Positions 34,232 through 44,034 are shown, counted from the first letter of the stretch. The stretch: DNA of 46,082 nt from Candidatus Poribacteria bacterium (GCA_003635255.1 PYJC01000163.1:13614-59695); one strand, 5' to 3'. Notes: generated by a model from the sequence alone, not told the origin. A program made the numbers and translations.

Positions 34232-35425
34232 ATGTTTGAGGAGCCTTCTAAAACAGTGTACGATGAATTAATAGTGCCACCGCGCGTGCTACTCGGCCCC
34301 GGACCGAGCGAAGCGAACGCGCGGGTTCTTAAAGCAATGACAACCCCAATGTTGGGGTATTTAGATGCCAAATTTGTTGAAGTGATGGATGACACAGTGG
34401 ACCTGCTCCGCCGAGTCTTTGGAACCGAGAATAGACTGACACTGCCAGTCTCCGGTACTGGCACTGCAGGCATGGAAGCAGCACTCACCAACGTTATTGA
34501 ACCCGGAGACGGTGTCGTTGTCGGTATTAACGGTTACTTTGGCGAGCGGATCGCCAACATCGCTGCACGGTGTGGTGGTGTCGTGACAACGGTAGAAGCA
34601 GAATGGGGAACACACATCTGTCCAGAAAAGATTGCCGAAGCCGTCGCGAAGACTTCCGCACTAAAATTGGTTGCACTGGTGCATGGAGAAACCTCCACCG
34701 GTATCTTGCAACCCTTGCCAGACGCGATTCGGATCGCTCACAATAGTGGCGCCCTCTTTCTCGCCGACTGTGTGACTTCGCTTGGCGGTCAACCTGTGGA
34801 CTTGGATGCCCACGGAATTGATATCGCTTATAGCTGCACACAAAAATGCCTCGCCGGTCCACCCGGTCTCTCACCTATCAGTTTCAACGAACGTGCGGTT
34901 GACGTGATTCGGAACCGAAAAACACCCATCCAGAGTTTCTATCTGGATATGACGCTCCTTGAAAACTATTGGCACGGTGAGAAACGGAGTTATCATCACA
35001 CCGTTTCGATGTCAATGATTTATGCATTACGAGAGGCACTGCGCGTCGTCTTAGAAGAAGGGTTGACTGCCCGATACGAACGGCATGAACGTAACGCCCG
35101 CGCACTTCTGGCAGGGGCAGCAGCAATCGGATTACAACCCGCAGCCGAGGAGGGCTACCGCGCACCCATGCTAACCACACTACGTATCCCTGAAGGTATT
35201 GATGATGCAACCATTCGGAAACGATTAATCACGGACTACGGGATAGAGATCGGTGCTGGTTTGGGTATCTTTGCTGGAAAGGCGTGGCGAATCGGGTTGA
35301 TGGGTGAATCTGCCAATGAACGGAATGTTATGCTTGTCCTTAACGCATTAGAGAAACTACTAATCGAGTTCGGGCAGGATGTGGAACCGGGTACGGCTGT
35401 TCACGCCGCATCGCAGGTGTATTAG
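34232..35425 (+). CDS. class V PLP aminotransferase (alanine-glyoxylate/serine-pyruvate type)
   Basis: The 397-residue protein matches the AGXT/SPT branch of class V aminotransferases: LGPGPSEANARVL (substrate loop), VSGTGTAGMEAA, HGETSTGILQPL, DCVTSLGG (Asp of the pyridine N) and SCTQKCLAGPPGLS with PLP Lys 205. RIGLMGESANERNV is the usual C-terminal Arg-containing motif binding the carboxylate. The reaction is transfer of the amino group of alanine or serine to glyoxylate or pyruvate. It stands alone, convergent with guaA; the Shine-Dalgarno sequence is weak. The exact amino donor is not determined. Confidence 0.9.
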   Translation: MFEEPSKTVYDELIVPPRVLLGPGPSEANARVLKAMTTPMLGYLDAKFVEVMDDTVDLLRRVFGTENRLTLPVSGTGTAGMEAALTNVIEPGDGVVVGINGYFGERIANIAARCGGVVTTVEAEWGTHICPEKIAEAVAKTSALKLVALVHGETSTGILQPLPDAIRIAHNSGALFLADCVTSLGGQPVDLDAHGIDIAYSCTQKCLAGPPGLSPISFNERAVDVIRNRKTPIQSFYLDMTLLENYWHGEKRSYHHTVSMSMIYALREALRVVLEEGLTARYERHERNARALLAGAAAIGLQPAAEEGYRAPMLTTLRIPEGIDDATIRKRLITDYGIEIGAGLGIFAGKAWRIGLMGESANERNVMLVLNALEKLLIEFGQDVEPGTAVHAASQVY

Positions 35426-35551
35426 TTATCAGTTAATATCCTGTGGCAGTTGCTTTTGTTGTACTTGCCACAAGAACCTCTTAACTGATGACTCTCACTG
35501 CGAGGCAAACTGAAAAATTTTTCGTAGAAAAACCGTACTGAAAACTGATAA
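35426..35551. repeat. CTGA-type repeat patch with a copy of the 33-bp unit
   Basis: TAGTTATCAGTTAATATCC, TTAACTGATGACTC and, at 35509-35541, the unit ACTGAAA-ATTTTTCGTAGAAAAA-CCGTACTGA, same as the two copies at 8838-8903 on the opposite strand. Confidence 0.65.
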
Positions 35552-37123
35552 CTACTCCCACTCTATTGTGCTTGGCGGTTTTGAGCTAATATCGTAAACG
35601 ACCCGATTGATGCCTTGCACCTCGTTGATGATCCTATTGGAGATTCTCGCAAGTACATCCGTCGGTATGCGCGCCCAGTCTGCTGTCATCGCATCGCTAC
35701 TGGTAACAGCACGGAGTGCAACAGCGTTTTCGTATGTGCGTGCATCCCCCATTACACCAACACTCTTGACAGGAAGCAGCACAACCAGTGCCTGCCAAAT
35801 CTCATTGTACAAACCCGCCGCTTTGATTTCAGAGATAAAAATCGCATCCGCTGCGCGAAGCACTTCCAAACGTTCATAGGTCACCTCGCCCAAGATACGC
35901 ACAGCGAGTCCAGGTCCCGGAAATGGGTGCCGTCCGAGCACATGGGACGGAACGTTGAGCTCCGCACCGACTGCTCGTACCTCATCCTTAAAAAGTTCCC
36001 TGAATGGTTCAAGCAGTTCAAACGGCATGTCCGGTGGAAGTCCACCGACGTTATGATGCGTCTTAATCGTAGCAGAAGGTCCCTTGACAGAGACACTCTC
36101 TATGACATCAGGATAGAGCGTCCCTTGTGCAAGAAAACGGAAGTTATGCTCCATCTCTCCTACCACACCCTTGAAAGTCTCAATGAACTGTGCGCCAATG
36201 ACTTTGCGCTTCCTCTCTGGATCTGTGACACCCGCCAATCCGTCAAGAAACGGCTTTACGGCATCAACAGCAACCAGAGGAATCCCCAGCTGCTTGCAAG
36301 TCTCGATGACCTCAGCAGCTTCGTTTTTTCGGAGAAGTCCATTATCCACAAAGACAGACACCAGTGCATCGCCTATCGCCTGATGTAGGAGTGTCGCCAG
36401 TACCATCGAATCAATGCCCCCACTGACAGCACAGAGGACACGTTCATCACCCACCTGTTCCCGTATTTGTGCCGTAGCACGTGCGATAAAAGCACGCATC
36501 GTCCAGGTGTTGTGGCACCCACATATTTCTCTCGTGAAGTTTCCCAAAATTCGGTCGGCATCCTGTGTGTGCTCCACCTCAGGGTGAAATTGTAAACCGT
36601 AAAATGCTCGCTTGGTATCCACCATCGCAGCGATAGGCGCGTTCTCCGTCTGCGCGATCGTTTGAAAACCAGCAGGCGGCACCTCAATTCGATCCCCATG
36701 GCTCATCCAAGCAGAAAAACATGAGGAGAGTCCCGCAAAAAGCGGATCCGCTTCCCTGAGAACCTGAAGTGGCGCGTGTCCGTATTCACGTTCAGTAGCA
36801 GGATGCACCTTTCCGCCCGCTAACAGTGCTGCCATGAGTTGCATACCGTAGCAAATACCTAATATCGGTATTCCGAGTTTAAAGAGTTTCGCGTCAATTG
36901 TTGGGGCACCCGCATCATACACGCTCGCGGGCCCACCACTGAGAATAATCCCCTTCGGTGCAATAGCCGCTATCTGCGGTAGCGGTAGCGTATACGGGTG
37001 AATTTCGCAGTAGACATGTTGTTCACGGACGCGCCGCGCAATCAGCTGCGTGTATTGTGAACCGAAGTCCAAAATAAGGATAGTCTCTTGCTGTGGTGAG
37101 GCAGTATTATTGATAGGGTTCAT
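35552..37123 (-). CDS. guaA: GMP synthase (glutamine-hydrolysing)
   Basis: The 523-residue protein has a class I glutamine amidotransferase domain (ILGICYGMQ with Cys 91; FHPEVEHT). It is followed by the ATP-pyrophosphatase domain with the PP-loop [14 protein letters not shown] and the C-terminal dimerisation part ending [16 protein letters not shown], as in all GuaA. It converts XMP to GMP with glutamine and ATP. The length is normal. GuaA is the last of a run of minus-strand genes; a small unknown gene lies 41 bp upstream. The Shine-Dalgarno sequence is weak. Confidence 0.97.
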   Translation of the reverse strand: MNPINNTASPQQETILILDFGSQYTQLIARRVREQHVYCEIHPYTLPLPQIAAIAPKGIILSGGPASVYDAGAPTIDAKLFKLGIPILGICYGMQLMAALLAGGKVHPATEREYGHAPLQVLREADPLFAGLSSCFSAWMSHGDRIEVPPAGFQTIAQTENAPIAAMVDTKRAFYGLQFHPEVEHTQDADRILGNFTREICGCHNTWTMRAFIARATAQIREQVGDERVLCAVSGGIDSMVLATLLHQAIGDALVSVFVDNGLLRKNEAAEVIETCKQLGIPLVAVDAVKPFLDGLAGVTDPERKRKVIGAQFIETFKGVVGEMEHNFRFLAQGTLYPDVIESVSVKGPSATIKTHHNVGGLPPDMPFELLEPFRELFKDEVRAVGAELNVPSHVLGRHPFPGPGLAVRILGEVTYERLEVLRAADAIFISEIKAAGLYNEIWQALVVLLPVKSVGVMGDARTYENAVALRAVTSSDAMTADWARIPTDVLARISNRIINEVQGINRVVYDISSKPPSTIEWE

Positions 37124-37164
37124 CTTTCAAATAGGACAGCTCTCCGCCTACAACTACTGTCTTT

Positions 37165-37452
37165 TTAGTGCTGAGGCGTTATTTCGCAGCCGACAATATC
37201 ACCGGTCTGCGGATCAAAAATTACACCATACGTCCCTGGCGGTGCGAAATCAACATCGCTTGACATAGCCAAACCCGTGTTCGCATCCTCCAAATAATAA
37301 TATCCCCGATACTCGTGTTCCGGTGTGTTGATACGCCGCACGTAGTAGCAGTGGTTGTGAAACTGAATAGTATTCTCGTAAATGATAATATACCTGTCTC
37401 CAAACAGACTCATCGCGATCTGATGGACGACATAAGGATCTACGTGTTGCAC
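37165..37452 (-). CDS. small protein of unknown function
   Basis: The frame is open to 37545, but the part before 37460 overlaps the end of the OmpA-family gene. A GTG at 37452 (8 bp after that stop) with GAAGG upstream gives about 95 residues; an ATG at 37413 would give 82. The protein has aromatic-rich strands: DRYIIIYENTIQFHNHCYYVRRI, YRGYYYLEDANTG and a final GVIFDPQTGDIVGCEITPQ. No signal peptide or membrane segment in the short form. Not recognised. It lies between an OmpA-family gene and guaA on the same strand. Confidence 0.45.
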   Translation of the reverse strand: MQHVDPYVVHQIAMSLFGDRYIIIYENTIQFHNHCYYVRRINTPEHEYRGYYYLEDANTGLAMSSDVDFAPPGTYGVIFDPQTGDIVGCEITPQH

Positions 37453-37459
37453 AATGCCT

Positions 37460-39109
37460 TCAGTTTGTCTGGATGATAATATCAACCCTGCGGTTCTGTT
37501 CTTCTTTGTTCGCACCCTCTCTAACAATAGGTTGCGCTTCTCCAAAGCCCATCGCGGTAACTCGGCTTGCGTCTACACGTCCCTCTTCAATGAGGGACCT
37601 CTTGATTGAATCTGCGCGCACCATACTTAGAGTTTTATTGACATTGGTATCTCCCAAAGAACTTGTGTGTACCTCAATTCGGACGGGATACCCTGAGAAT
37701 TCAGCCGTTCGTAGGACTTTTGCGAGCTGCGTAAACGTATCGAAAAATTCGCTCCGGATCCGTGTGCTCCCGAGCGCAAACACATTGCCATTAATACGAA
37801 TAAGCACACCATCCCGCTGCTCTATGACGGTGGAAGCCTTAGGGATCTGTTTTGATGCAAGAAGCAAATTCGATTTCGCCGATGTTACCTGATTCGTGTT
37901 TGCGATAGCGCGTTGCAGGTAATTGTCTCCCTCCGATGCGGCTTTAATTGCGGCTTGATACTCCTTAGCGGTTAATGCCGTTTTCGCTTTTCCGTGAGCC
38001 GAGTTCGCTAGTTCATAGAGTTTCGCTTCTAACTGCGGCACTTCGGTCCCCGCTTGCTTGGCAATTCGCTCACCTAAACCCTCAACAGCTCGCTGAGCGC
38101 GTGCTATCAGGGTGTTTAATTCTTGCTGGGCGCGCTGCCTATATTCCGCTATTCCCGCGGTCTCGACAGCTTTGTCAGCGATTTGTTTTGCTTGTTCCGC
38201 AGTTTGGCGTGCCTGTTCATAGAGGTTGGCATCTAATTCACTTTTCGCGCGTTGTAACTGTGTAGTCGCTTCTCCAAGCTCCTTCGGCGCATGTTGAAGG
38301 GCATTGAAGTATTGTGCACGCTGGATGATAATTTCCAACCGTGCAATCGCGATTTGCGCGTTCGTTCTTGCCGCTACCTCCGCTTCCCGGTTTTGTACCG
38401 CCAACTGGTAAAGATCGTTTACAAGCGTCTGGGCTTCAGTAGTGGCGTTCTCGGCTTCAGTAAACGCCTCTTGTGCAATGAGGTTTGTTACCGAGGCAAT
38501 CGCTGCTTGGGTTCGCTCATACACCGCAGTTTCCTTAATTGCGGGATAGATAGCCGCTGCAATGTTAGCAAGCGATTCAATGTTGACAATCGGGGTACGA
38601 AGTTCGGCTTGACGCAGCTTCGTCTTTAAATCAGTGATTTCGGCTGAAAGCTGCTCCATCTGTTGCTGTCCCTCATCACGTGATCTTAAAGCGCGAGCCA
38701 ACTGCTCCTCAGTGATCGCTTGACGGATGCGTTCGATTTCGAGTTCATGCTCGTGTGCTTTTATAACCTGTTGATATGTCTGTTCTCGGATAGAAATGAC
38801 CTTTTGTTTTCCGTGATGCTGCCGTGCCTTTGCTATAGCGATCTGTGCCACCCATTCCGCTTGATATGCGAACTCAAGACTCTGCGGAATATCCGCCTTT
38901 TCTTGCGAGTTGCGAGCGAAATTCATGAGCTTCATTGCCCGTCCATATTCCTCTGGTACCAAAGATTCGGCTTCCAACTCCGCTGCGTTATTAATCGCTT
39001 GTTGCGCGGCTTGGAACTGCGTCGCCAGCATAACTTCATCAATCTCTGGTTTGGCACATCCAAAAACGACGAGGCAGATACATAAGAGTAGCGATCCGTA
39101 GAATTTCAT
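37460..39109 (-). CDS. OmpA-family lipoprotein with long coiled-coil region
   Basis: The 549-residue protein starts with a lipoprotein signal (LLLCICLVVFGC, lipidated Cys about 18). Residues about 25-420 are alanine/glutamate/glutamine-rich and predicted alpha-helical, in repeated helical hairpins (A...A.AL...A.EY..A...A). The C-terminal domain of about 110 residues is OmpA-like: SLGDTNVNKTLSMVRADSIK, GFGEAQPIVREGA and NRRVDIII with the Asp and Arg residues that bind diaminopimelate in peptidoglycan. It likely ties the outer membrane to peptidoglycan. A small related lipoprotein (39144-39548) lies 34 bp upstream and shares the helical composition. Confidence 0.87.
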   Translation of the reverse strand: MKFYGSLLLCICLVVFGCAKPEIDEVMLATQFQAAQQAINNAAELEAESLVPEEYGRAMKLMNFARNSQEKADIPQSLEFAYQAEWVAQIAIAKARQHHGKQKVISIREQTYQQVIKAHEHELEIERIRQAITEEQLARALRSRDEGQQQMEQLSAEITDLKTKLRQAELRTPIVNIESLANIAAAIYPAIKETAVYERTQAAIASVTNLIAQEAFTEAENATTEAQTLVNDLYQLAVQNREAEVAARTNAQIAIARLEIIIQRAQYFNALQHAPKELGEATTQLQRAKSELDANLYEQARQTAEQAKQIADKAVETAGIAEYRQRAQQELNTLIARAQRAVEGLGERIAKQAGTEVPQLEAKLYELANSAHGKAKTALTAKEYQAAIKAASEGDNYLQRAIANTNQVTSAKSNLLLASKQIPKASTVIEQRDGVLIRINGNVFALGSTRIRSEFFDTFTQLAKVLRTAEFSGYPVRIEVHTSSLGDTNVNKTLSMVRADSIKRSLIEEGRVDASRVTAMGFGEAQPIVREGANKEEQNRRVDIIIQTN

Positions 39110-39143
39110 GAGTCGTCCTCAACGGTTAGTGTTTGACTATTTT

Positions 39144-39548
39144 TTAGTCGTCACGCAATGCCTCAAGTTCTGCTTTTATAACCGCAAGCCTCTGGAGCAC
39201 CTCAGTGACATTCTGTTCGCTGAGCGTGAGTTGCGCTTGCGCCTCTTCAACGAGTGCTTCCTCGCGCACAGCAATAGCGATTTCAGTTGCGATGCGCGCG
39301 TGGAGGTATGCGCGCAGTGCTAACCGATACGCACGCTCTGCATCGCCATCACTCATTGCGCTTTCAGCGGTAGCAAGCATCTCTTGAGCAGTGCGCAACG
39401 GAGTTCCCGCGGTCTCCTGTGCACCCATTTGCCCCGCAGAGGTCAGTGCTATTTGCGCGTTTTGCATTGTTTCTTCAGCGAGCTGCTCCAATTGTCCGCC
39501 GCATCCGAGCATCGCTGTTAGGATCATAAGCCAGATTACCCGTTTCAT
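39144..39548 (-). CDS. small DUF4398-like helical lipoprotein
   Basis: The 134-residue protein has a lipoprotein signal (VIWLMILTAMLGC, Cys 16), then alanine-rich helices (AQEMLATAESAMSDGDAERAYRLALRAYLHARIA) with pattern and length of the DUF4398 family, which often precedes OmpA-family genes. The first residues after Cys are GGQLEQ. It resembles the N-terminal part of the OmpA-family protein downstream. Both are probably co-transcribed, starting after the rpmA terminator. Function in envelope attachment is inferred from the neighbour only. Confidence 0.72.
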   Translation of the reverse strand: MKRVIWLMILTAMLGCGGQLEQLAEETMQNAQIALTSAGQMGAQETAGTPLRTAQEMLATAESAMSDGDAERAYRLALRAYLHARIATEIAIAVREEALVEEAQAQLTLSEQNVTEVLQRLAVIKAELEALRDD

Positions 39549-39604
39549 TTCTGTTGTTTCCTGTCTGTTAGTAGCGTTAGACTACTTTAAGCGGGAGTTT
39601 TGGA

Positions 39605-39657
39605 GTAAAAAAGCCTCGCTCGGGTGGTGCGCGATGCAGCACCCTAAGGCGAGGCTT
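39605..39657 (-). terminator. rho-independent terminator after rpmA
   Basis: On the minus strand AAGCCTCGC pairs with GCGAGGCTT, followed by TTTTT. The loop holds a second hairpin, GGGTGCTGC/GCACCACCC. Confidence 0.75.
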
Positions 39658-39690
39658 CCGGTCGGTCGTTCCTGGTATAAATGTCTCCGC

Positions 39691-39957
39691 TTAAAATTCA
39701 GGACGCTCTGTATAGACGCTCACCTTCCGGCGATATTTATCTTTTCGCTCAAACCATACGTACCCATCAATTTTTGAGTAAAGTGTATAGTCGTTACCAA
39801 CGCCGACGTTGTTACCGGGGTGTATATGCGTTCCACGCTGTCGGGCGAGAATGCTCCCTGCGGTGACATAGTTTCCAGAAAATTTTTTGACACCAAGTCG
39901 TTTCCCGATACTATCTCGTCCGTTTCGAGTGCTTCCGCCGCCTTTCTTATGAGCCAT
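39691..39957 (-). CDS. rpmA: 50S ribosomal protein L27
   Basis: The 88-residue protein begins [20 protein letters not shown] and continues [20 protein letters not shown] and [14 protein letters not shown], unmistakably bL27. The N-terminal tail reaches the peptidyl-transferase centre. No cleavable Firmicutes-type N-terminal extension is needed if translation begins at 39957. It overlaps the rplU stop region by 11 bp. A terminator follows. Confidence 0.97.
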   Translation of the reverse strand: MAHKKGGGSTRNGRDSIGKRLGVKKFSGNYVTAGSILARQRGTHIHPGNNVGVGNDYTLYSKIDGYVWFERKDKYRRKVSVYTERPEF

Positions 39958-40285
39958 TAGATTCTTCCTCCACTGCACCAATTGCGGTAATTTTCACGCG
40001 TGTAAATGATTGACGATGTCCCAACTTGCGTTTATACCCTTTACGCCGTTTCGACTTGAACACAATCGTCTTTTTCGTACGCGCCTGTTGAACTACTTCG
40101 CCTGTAACAGAGATGTTTTCAAGGTAGGGCGAGCCGGCTTGCAACTGACCATCATCATCAACGACAGCCAAAACAGATGGGAATGTAACGCTTTCACCAA
40201 CATCTGCATCGAGTTTTTCGATGTCGATTAGGTTTCCCACTTCTACACGATGTTGTTTTCCACCGCTCGCAAAAACTGCATACAT
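39947..40285 (-). CDS. rplU: 50S ribosomal protein L21
   Basis: The 112-residue protein starts [20 protein letters not shown] and has [28 protein letters not shown], typical bL21. It binds 23S rRNA domain I/VI. An AAAGGAG stands before the ATG. A perfect promoter lies 30 bp upstream, and rpmA follows with an 11-bp overlap, the usual rplU-rpmA order. Confidence 0.97.
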   Translation of the reverse strand: MYAVFASGGKQHRVEVGNLIDIEKLDADVGESVTFPSVLAVVDDDGQLQAGSPYLENISVTGEVVQQARTKKTIVFKSKRRKGYKRKLGHRQSFTRVKITAIGAVEEESNGS

Positions 40286-40315
40286 TTTTGAATATCACTC
40301 CTTTCTGCAAATTAA

Positions 40316-40344
40316 ATTATACCCTAAAAACGCACCAATGTCAA
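40316..40344 (-). promoter_or_regulatory. consensus sigma-70 promoter of rplU-rpmA
   Basis: On the minus strand TTGACA (40339-40344) and TATAAT (40316-40321) are separated by exactly 17 bp: full consensus. Confidence 0.85.
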
Positions 40345-40459
40345 TTCAGATTCACATTTTGCCCAGAAGTGCTGGGTTATCAGGTAACTAATCGCTGATA
40401 TATCAACACGTTCTTTTCACTTGGAAACTAATAATCGACTACTGACAACTAATAATCCG

Positions 40460-42040
40460 TTAATCCAAAAATAGTTCTTCACCCCTGCCGACAAAGATCC
40501 GATAATCCTCGAGGTGCAGATCGGCATCCGATTCCAGTGTTAAATCTAATTTCAACGACTTCTTGAGTTCCCGCAATTTATTCGCCATCTGCGACTTGAT
40601 ATGAGAAACGACATAATCGTTGGCGACAACGCGTAGTTCCGAGTGCCTCGTCTGGTTATGCGCCGTTTTAATCGCACGAAGTAACTGAATGACGACAGTT
40701 TCAATAGACAAAACAGTTCCATGCCCATCGCAGTAGGGGCATTCCTCCATAAGCAGCGTAGAGAGACTCGGTCGGGTGCGTTGGCGCGTCATCTCAACGA
40801 GTCCTAAGTCTGAGAAATGGAGGATGTTGGTGCGGGCGCGGTCCTTCCGAAGTGCTTCCTGTAACATCTTAAAGACGCGCTTGCGATGCGATGCCTCTTC
40901 CATATCAATGAAATCAACAACAATAATCCCCCCGAGATCTCGTAATTGAATCTGGCGGACAACCTCCTCAACAGCCTCAAGATTGGCACTGAGGATGGTG
41001 TTATCTGGATCAGATTTCCCGACAAATCGTCCAGTGTTAACATCAATTGATACCATGGCTTCGGTCTGTTGAATGATAATATGTCCACCACACTTCAGCC
41101 AAATCTTCTCACTGAGTGCTTCCTTGAGCGCGCGTTCGACACCATACGCATCAAAAAGGGGCGCACCGTTCTGATACAGTGATACTCGCGGTTTCAAGTC
41201 AGGCATTACAGAAGAAACATAATCTATTGTCTCTCGATACCCCGCTTTCGAGTCGATGAGGAGTTGCTTAACATCCTTGGTCAGCATATCTCTGACGATT
41301 CTGTTAGTGAAACTGAGATCTTTGCTGACTAAACTGGGCGCAGATTTTCGTTTGGCACGTTCACCGATCTGCTTCCACTGATTGATGAGGTATCGGATTT
41401 CGGCTGCGAATTCGGTTTCGCTTAAGCCTTCGGCGGCAGTTCGTATGATAAAACCCCCCTCAACATCCGCTTTAATTGCCTTCGCCATGTTGCGTAATCT
41501 ATCCCGCTCAGTGACGGACTCAATTCGGCGTGATACACCGATATTAGAGGAATTTGGCATGTAGACAACATAGCGTCCCGGAAGTGTAATGTTACTGGTG
41601 ACTCGCGCCCCTTTCGTTCCGATGGGTTCTTTTCCAACTTGTACGAGAAGTTCTTGCTTCTTTGAGATGAGATCACTGATGAGAAATGGAAACCCACGTC
41701 CACCACGGGATTGTTTAGTAGGCTTCGCCTTCAAATCCAATGTATCAACATCCTTGTCGGATTTCCGGTTTCCATCCAGTTTTTCATCCTCAGTCTCATC
41801 TTCGTTAACACTCTCGTATTTGAGGTCCGAAATATGTAGGAAGGCATGCCGATCTAACCCAATATCAACAAAGGCTACCTGCATGCCGGGTAAAACGTTC
41901 TCGACCCTTCCTTTGTAAAGATTGCCCAATGTCTGCGTCGCCGCTTTTCGTTCGATATAAATCTCATTCAGCACCCCCTCTTCAAGTACCGCACAGCGCG
42001 TTTCATACTCATCATCAGAAATAAGTATCTCCTTTTCCAT
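40460..42040 (-). CDS. rng: ribonuclease E/G family endoribonuclease
   Basis: The 526-residue protein has the RNase E/G catalytic domain. The N-terminal S1 region (GNLYKGRVENVLPGMQVAFVDIGLDRHAFLH) contains a low-complexity insertion of about 45 acidic/basic residues (about 77-120). The 5'-sensor and RNase H-like parts follow, with VSIDVNTGRFVGKSD and IIVVDFIDM, the Asp pair binding Mg. The Zn-link CPYCDGHG (about 437-444) allows dimerisation. The scaffold tail of Escherichia coli RNase E is absent, so it is the shorter RNase G-like type. It matures 16S rRNA and tRNA and decays mRNA. The 5' leader is long. Confidence 0.95.
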   Translation of the reverse strand: MEKEILISDDEYETRCAVLEEGVLNEIYIERKAATQTLGNLYKGRVENVLPGMQVAFVDIGLDRHAFLHISDLKYESVNEDETEDEKLDGNRKSDKDVDTLDLKAKPTKQSRGGRGFPFLISDLISKKQELLVQVGKEPIGTKGARVTSNITLPGRYVVYMPNSSNIGVSRRIESVTERDRLRNMAKAIKADVEGGFIIRTAAEGLSETEFAAEIRYLINQWKQIGERAKRKSAPSLVSKDLSFTNRIVRDMLTKDVKQLLIDSKAGYRETIDYVSSVMPDLKPRVSLYQNGAPLFDAYGVERALKEALSEKIWLKCGGHIIIQQTEAMVSIDVNTGRFVGKSDPDNTILSANLEAVEEVVRQIQLRDLGGIIVVDFIDMEEASHRKRVFKMLQEALRKDRARTNILHFSDLGLVEMTRQRTRPSLSTLLMEECPYCDGHGTVLSIETVVIQLLRAIKTAHNQTRHSELRVVANDYVVSHIKSQMANKLRELKKSLKLDLTLESDADLHLEDYRIFVGRGEELFLD

Positions 42041-42377
42041 TATTACCTCCTATCGTGCCTTTTTAATTTAAAAGGCACCTCGGTTAATGATCATGTCAAA
42101 AATCGGCAGCGTAGCAAAAGCAGTGAGGGCTTTAAAGAACAGCGTCCGTTACTCATTTCACAGATACGAGATGCTTACCTCTCATCACAGGACGCGTGAT
42201 CGGAATCAGTGAATGTGCGGTTGCCCCCAATGGGAGTGGTACCAAATTACTGTGTAACGAGACAATATTTTCGCGTCTCAGGGCTCCGTTATCTTTCGGA
42301 GTCAATTACAACGTGAATCTGGTATAGATTATAGAGTGGTGTACTATCTATGTTAATCTGGGCTTACGAGCTGCGCC
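42041..42377 (-). other. 337-bp intergenic, long RNase E/G leader
   Basis: A minus-strand promoter at 42328-42356 starts a leader of about 280 nt. Local hairpins include CTCCG-AAAGATAA-CGGAG (42286-42303), GAGAC-GCGAAAATATT-GTCTC (42260-42279) and CTCTCATCACAGG-containing stems near 42177. No ORF or known riboswitch core was seen. RNase E of Escherichia coli controls its own mRNA through such a leader; the same is plausible here but not shown. Confidence 0.5.
42328..42356 (-). promoter_or_regulatory. promoter of the RNase E/G gene
   Basis: Minus strand TTAACA (42351-42356), 17-bp spacer, TATAAT (42328-42333). Confidence 0.68.
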
Positions 42378-43946
42378 TTACTGCCTCGGTGTCAGCGTTA
42401 CAACGGGTATTATCAGTTCACCCATTGAAATGCCACCGTGCTGGAATCCTCCTTGAAACTGCCGTTTATACTTATAAAAATCGTTCGGGTAGACGAAATA
42501 GTAATCGTCTTTCGCGAGAATGTAGTCCTTGCTTGGGGTTTCCGCGGGGAGCCGGTATTCTTCCGGATTATGGAGATGCACGGCTTCGTCCTTTTCACAG
42601 CCGAGATTCGTGCCAATTTTAAATCGGAGGCTAGTGGTCGTCTCGCGATTACCACGCGCTCGAGTGGCACGGTTGCAAAAGACGGACCCGTGGTCACTGG
42701 TAAGAACTACTGTTGCCTTTTGTGCTGCAATCATACGCAAAATATCAAAAAGCACGGAATGTGAAAACCATGAACGCGCGAGTGCTCGGAAAGCGGATTC
42801 ATCAGGCGCAAGTTGCTGTAGAACATCCGACTGTGAACGCTGATGCGTCAGGATATCAACGAAATTGATAACCAGTGCCGAGAGGTCTACACTTTTATTC
42901 GAAGCAACCCGTTTTTTGTAAGTGTTTCCGCCCCGCGTATCAAAGATTTTGAAATACTGAGGTGCTGATTTTAGTTTGATATTTCTGCGCTTTAGATGCT
43001 CTTCGAGAAACTGCCGTTCATAGCGATTCGTGCTGGTGTCCCCATCAGATTCCTCCTGCCAGTACTGCGGATAGCGTTCTGCAATTTCTGCGGGGAACAA
43101 CCCACTAAACAGCGCGTTCCGTGAATACATCGTTGCGCTCGGTAGGATTGAAAAACTATAGTGGCGTTCAATAGAAAAATAGGGGTACAGCAACGATTCC
43201 ACTGCTAACCAATGGTCCAAGCGAAAGCAGTCAACTACAATAAAATAGACAGATTTTCCATCTTGGAGTTGAGGAATAACGTGCTGATCTAAGACATTAA
43301 CGGATAGCGGTGGCGCATCCGGGCTGCCAGCGACCCAATCGGCGTAATTCGCTTCTACAAAATCCGAGAACTCGGTATTGCACTCCTTTTTTTGCCCGAT
43401 ATGCGTCTCCTCTAATCCACCTTCGGCGAGTTTCTCAGACACTAAATCCCACTGTAATAGTTTGACGTAGATATTTATCCAGTCCTGCCAGTTCGGTGCT
43501 GAATCCTTCATGGCGCGGATCGTATTGAAATCCGCGATATACCGGCTCGGGATTTGATCTACAACCATCCTCGGTTGATCCAGAACACGTTTTAGTGTTG
43601 AGACAATCTGAGCCACGCCGATCGGCTTTACCAAGAAGTCTGTTACCTGTTTACCAAGAGCGACTTCAACGAACTCTTCATCACTGGATTGAGTGACAAG
43701 AATGACAGGAATCTGCGCGTTAACAGCGCGGATCGCATCAAGCGTCGCCATCCCATCTTTACCTGGCATAACCTGGTCAAGCAAAACAGCACTGTACTGT
43801 GCTTCGCCGTTTGTTAAGAGCGCGATGCCATCCTCGCCATTTGTAACAGGCGTGACGGTGTAACCTCGCTCACGTAACACAAGAATGTGCGGTTGCAACG
43901 CCTCTATTTCATCGTCAATCCATAAAATGTGGTGTGCTTGTGACAT
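42378..43946 (-). CDS. PorX-like response regulator with PglZ/alkaline phosphatase domain
   Basis: The 522-residue protein has a receiver domain (Asp-Asp 11-12, phospho-acceptor Asp 57 in LLDQVMPG, Thr 85, Lys 107), a helical linker (about 125-215) and a PglZ-type domain of the alkaline phosphatase superfamily. The latter contains YFIVVDCFRLDHW (Asp 239), PSATMYSRNALFSG (nucleophile Thr 272), TSDHG (Asp 418, His 419) and QHGGISMGELIIPV. This domain order is that of PorX, the regulator of type IX secretion in Bacteroidetes, whose effector domain cleaves oligonucleotide phosphodiesters. The histidine kinase gene lies 88 bp upstream on the same strand and is the probable partner. No type IX secretion genes are in the window. 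Confidence 0.9.
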   Translation of the reverse strand: MSQAHHILWIDDEIEALQPHILVLRERGYTVTPVTNGEDGIALLTNGEAQYSAVLLDQVMPGKDGMATLDAIRAVNAQIPVILVTQSSDEEFVEVALGKQVTDFLVKPIGVAQIVSTLKRVLDQPRMVVDQIPSRYIADFNTIRAMKDSAPNWQDWINIYVKLLQWDLVSEKLAEGGLEETHIGQKKECNTEFSDFVEANYADWVAGSPDAPPLSVNVLDQHVIPQLQDGKSVYFIVVDCFRLDHWLAVESLLYPYFSIERHYSFSILPSATMYSRNALFSGLFPAEIAERYPQYWQEESDGDTSTNRYERQFLEEHLKRRNIKLKSAPQYFKIFDTRGGNTYKKRVASNKSVDLSALVINFVDILTHQRSQSDVLQQLAPDESAFRALARSWFSHSVLFDILRMIAAQKATVVLTSDHGSVFCNRATRARGNRETTTSLRFKIGTNLGCEKDEAVHLHNPEEYRLPAETPSKDYILAKDDYYFVYPNDFYKYKRQFQGGFQHGGISMGELIIPVVTLTPRQ

Positions 43947-44034
43947 ATTAAGTTAATAAAACTGCTCAGCCGCGATTCAGAATATAGGACAGAAACCCCA
44001 TCCCCATTCTCTTTACAATACCAATCAAGAGAAT

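Noticed and set aside
42255..42300. CTGAGA in the RNase E/G leader as part of a TPP riboswitch
   Set aside because: The other conserved TPP parts (ACCUGAUC, GGGUGC core) are missing and the downstream gene is not thiamine-related.
42378..43946. Type IX secretion regulation or BREX defence because of the PorX/PglZ domain
   Set aside because: No secretion or BREX genes are in the window; the receiver domain and kinase neighbour fit signalling, so no pathway is claimed.
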